From the NCBI GenBank assembly GCA_029860565.1, contig JAOUAY010000087.1, positions 1 through 5,815 of the forward strand: a stretch of DNA of 5,815 bases, given 5' to 3'. Numbering within the stretch: the first letter of the stretch is position 1; every line of letters begins with the position of its first letter. Positions 5,703 through 5,815 of this stretch are shown here, in pieces. Source of the stretch: Candidatus Nitrosopumilus sp. GTDB lineage: Archaea > Thermoproteota > Nitrososphaeria > Nitrososphaerales > Nitrosopumilaceae. Both the position numbers and the translations under genes were made by a program. The notes below the pieces were generated by a model that saw only the letters and a program-made list of their open reading frames with translations, did no database searches and was not told the origin of the DNA.

Positions 5703-5776
5703 TGGGCCTAATGAGATTCGAACTCATGATCACCGCCATGTCGAGGCGGTATCCTAACCAGCTAGACTACAGGCCC
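5703..5776 (-). tRNA. tRNA-Val, anticodon GAC, with C33
   Basis: 74 nt including discriminator A73; CCA is not encoded. Arms: acceptor GGGCCTG with TAGGCCC (one G-U), then TA (8-9), D-stem GTCT with GGAT (two wobble pairs), D-loop AGCTGGTTA containing G18G19, A26, anticodon stem CCGCC with GGCGG, variable loop TGATC, T-stem ATGAG with CTCAT, T-loop TTCGAAT. G15 and C48 can form the Levitt pair. The anticodon loop TCGACAT puts GAC at 34-36 (plus-strand 5740-5742), reading valine codons GUC and GUU; A73 also fits valine. The oddity is C at position 33, where nearly all elongator tRNAs have U. No intron is present. A serine or arginine reading would need a shifted loop and, for serine, a long variable arm, which is absent. 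Confidence 0.93.
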
Positions 5777-5802
5777 ATTGAAAAATAAATCAAATGATTG
5801 AC

Positions 5803-5810
5803 ATTATTAA
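5803..5810 (-). promoter_or_regulatory. TATA-like box of tRNA-Val
   Basis: Minus-strand TTAATAAT. Standard archaeal spacing predicts transcription start at 5780, leaving a 4-nt leader before the mature tRNA 5' end at 5776, to be removed by RNase P. Confidence 0.4.
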
Positions 5811-5815
5811 CGTTT

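Noticed and set aside
5738..5744. Reading the tRNA as Asp (GTC), Arg (TCG) or Ser (CGA)
   Set aside because: GTC is only the plus-strand view of the anticodon; TCG and CGA need a shifted anticodon loop that breaks the 5-bp stem, and serine would need a long variable arm.
5703..5776. tRNA gene as an integration (att) site
   Set aside because: No duplicated tRNA 3' fragment, integrase gene or composition change is visible in the window.
1..5815. CRISPR array, insertion sequence, toxin-antitoxin or defence system
   Set aside because: No regularly spaced repeats, transposase, terminal inverted repeats or defence-gene motifs; every large frame is a housekeeping or ordinary membrane protein.

Overview
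The window looks like chromosomal DNA of an AT-rich ammonia-oxidising archaeon (Thaumarchaeota/Nitrososphaerota, most like Nitrosopumilus). The archaeal assignment rests on sn-glycerol-1-phosphate dehydrogenase (the enzyme that sets archaeal lipid stereochemistry), an archaeal-type NadM, an archaeal RNA 3'-phosphate cyclase, a tRNA with no encoded CCA, and TATA-like boxes placed so that several transcripts would be leaderless. The genus is inferred from overall protein character and base composition and is less certain.

Layout: (1) positions 2-1024 (+) hold nearly all of egsA; its true start lies left of the window. (2) 1021-3557 is a minus-strand block read right to left: nadM, a class V PLP aminotransferase, then a long FKBP-type prolyl isomerase. 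Each gene appears to have its own TATA-like box. egsA and the FKBP gene meet tail to tail with their stop codons interlocked in TTAA. (3) A 61-nt divergent promoter region separates nadM from rtcA (3619-4641, +). (4) rtcA overlaps by 21 nt, tail to tail, a minus-strand gene for a four-helix CopD-like membrane protein (4621-5118). (5) A divergent intergenic region leads to a plus-strand, membrane-anchored protein with an LEA14/WHy-like beta domain (about 5200-5694). (6) A tRNA-Val(GAC) gene on the minus strand (5703-5776) converges on it with 8 nt between.

The genes are mostly housekeeping: membrane lipid backbone synthesis, protein folding, amino-group transfer, NAD synthesis, RNA end processing and tRNA. 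They do not form one pathway, and I see no mobile element, CRISPR array or defence system. The most unusual points are a C at tRNA position 33 (normally an invariant U), an anchored LEA14-like protein of unknown role, a 13-bp palindrome just upstream of the FKBP core promoter, and the close packing of convergent genes whose lysine codons supply T-rich candidate terminators to the opposite strand.
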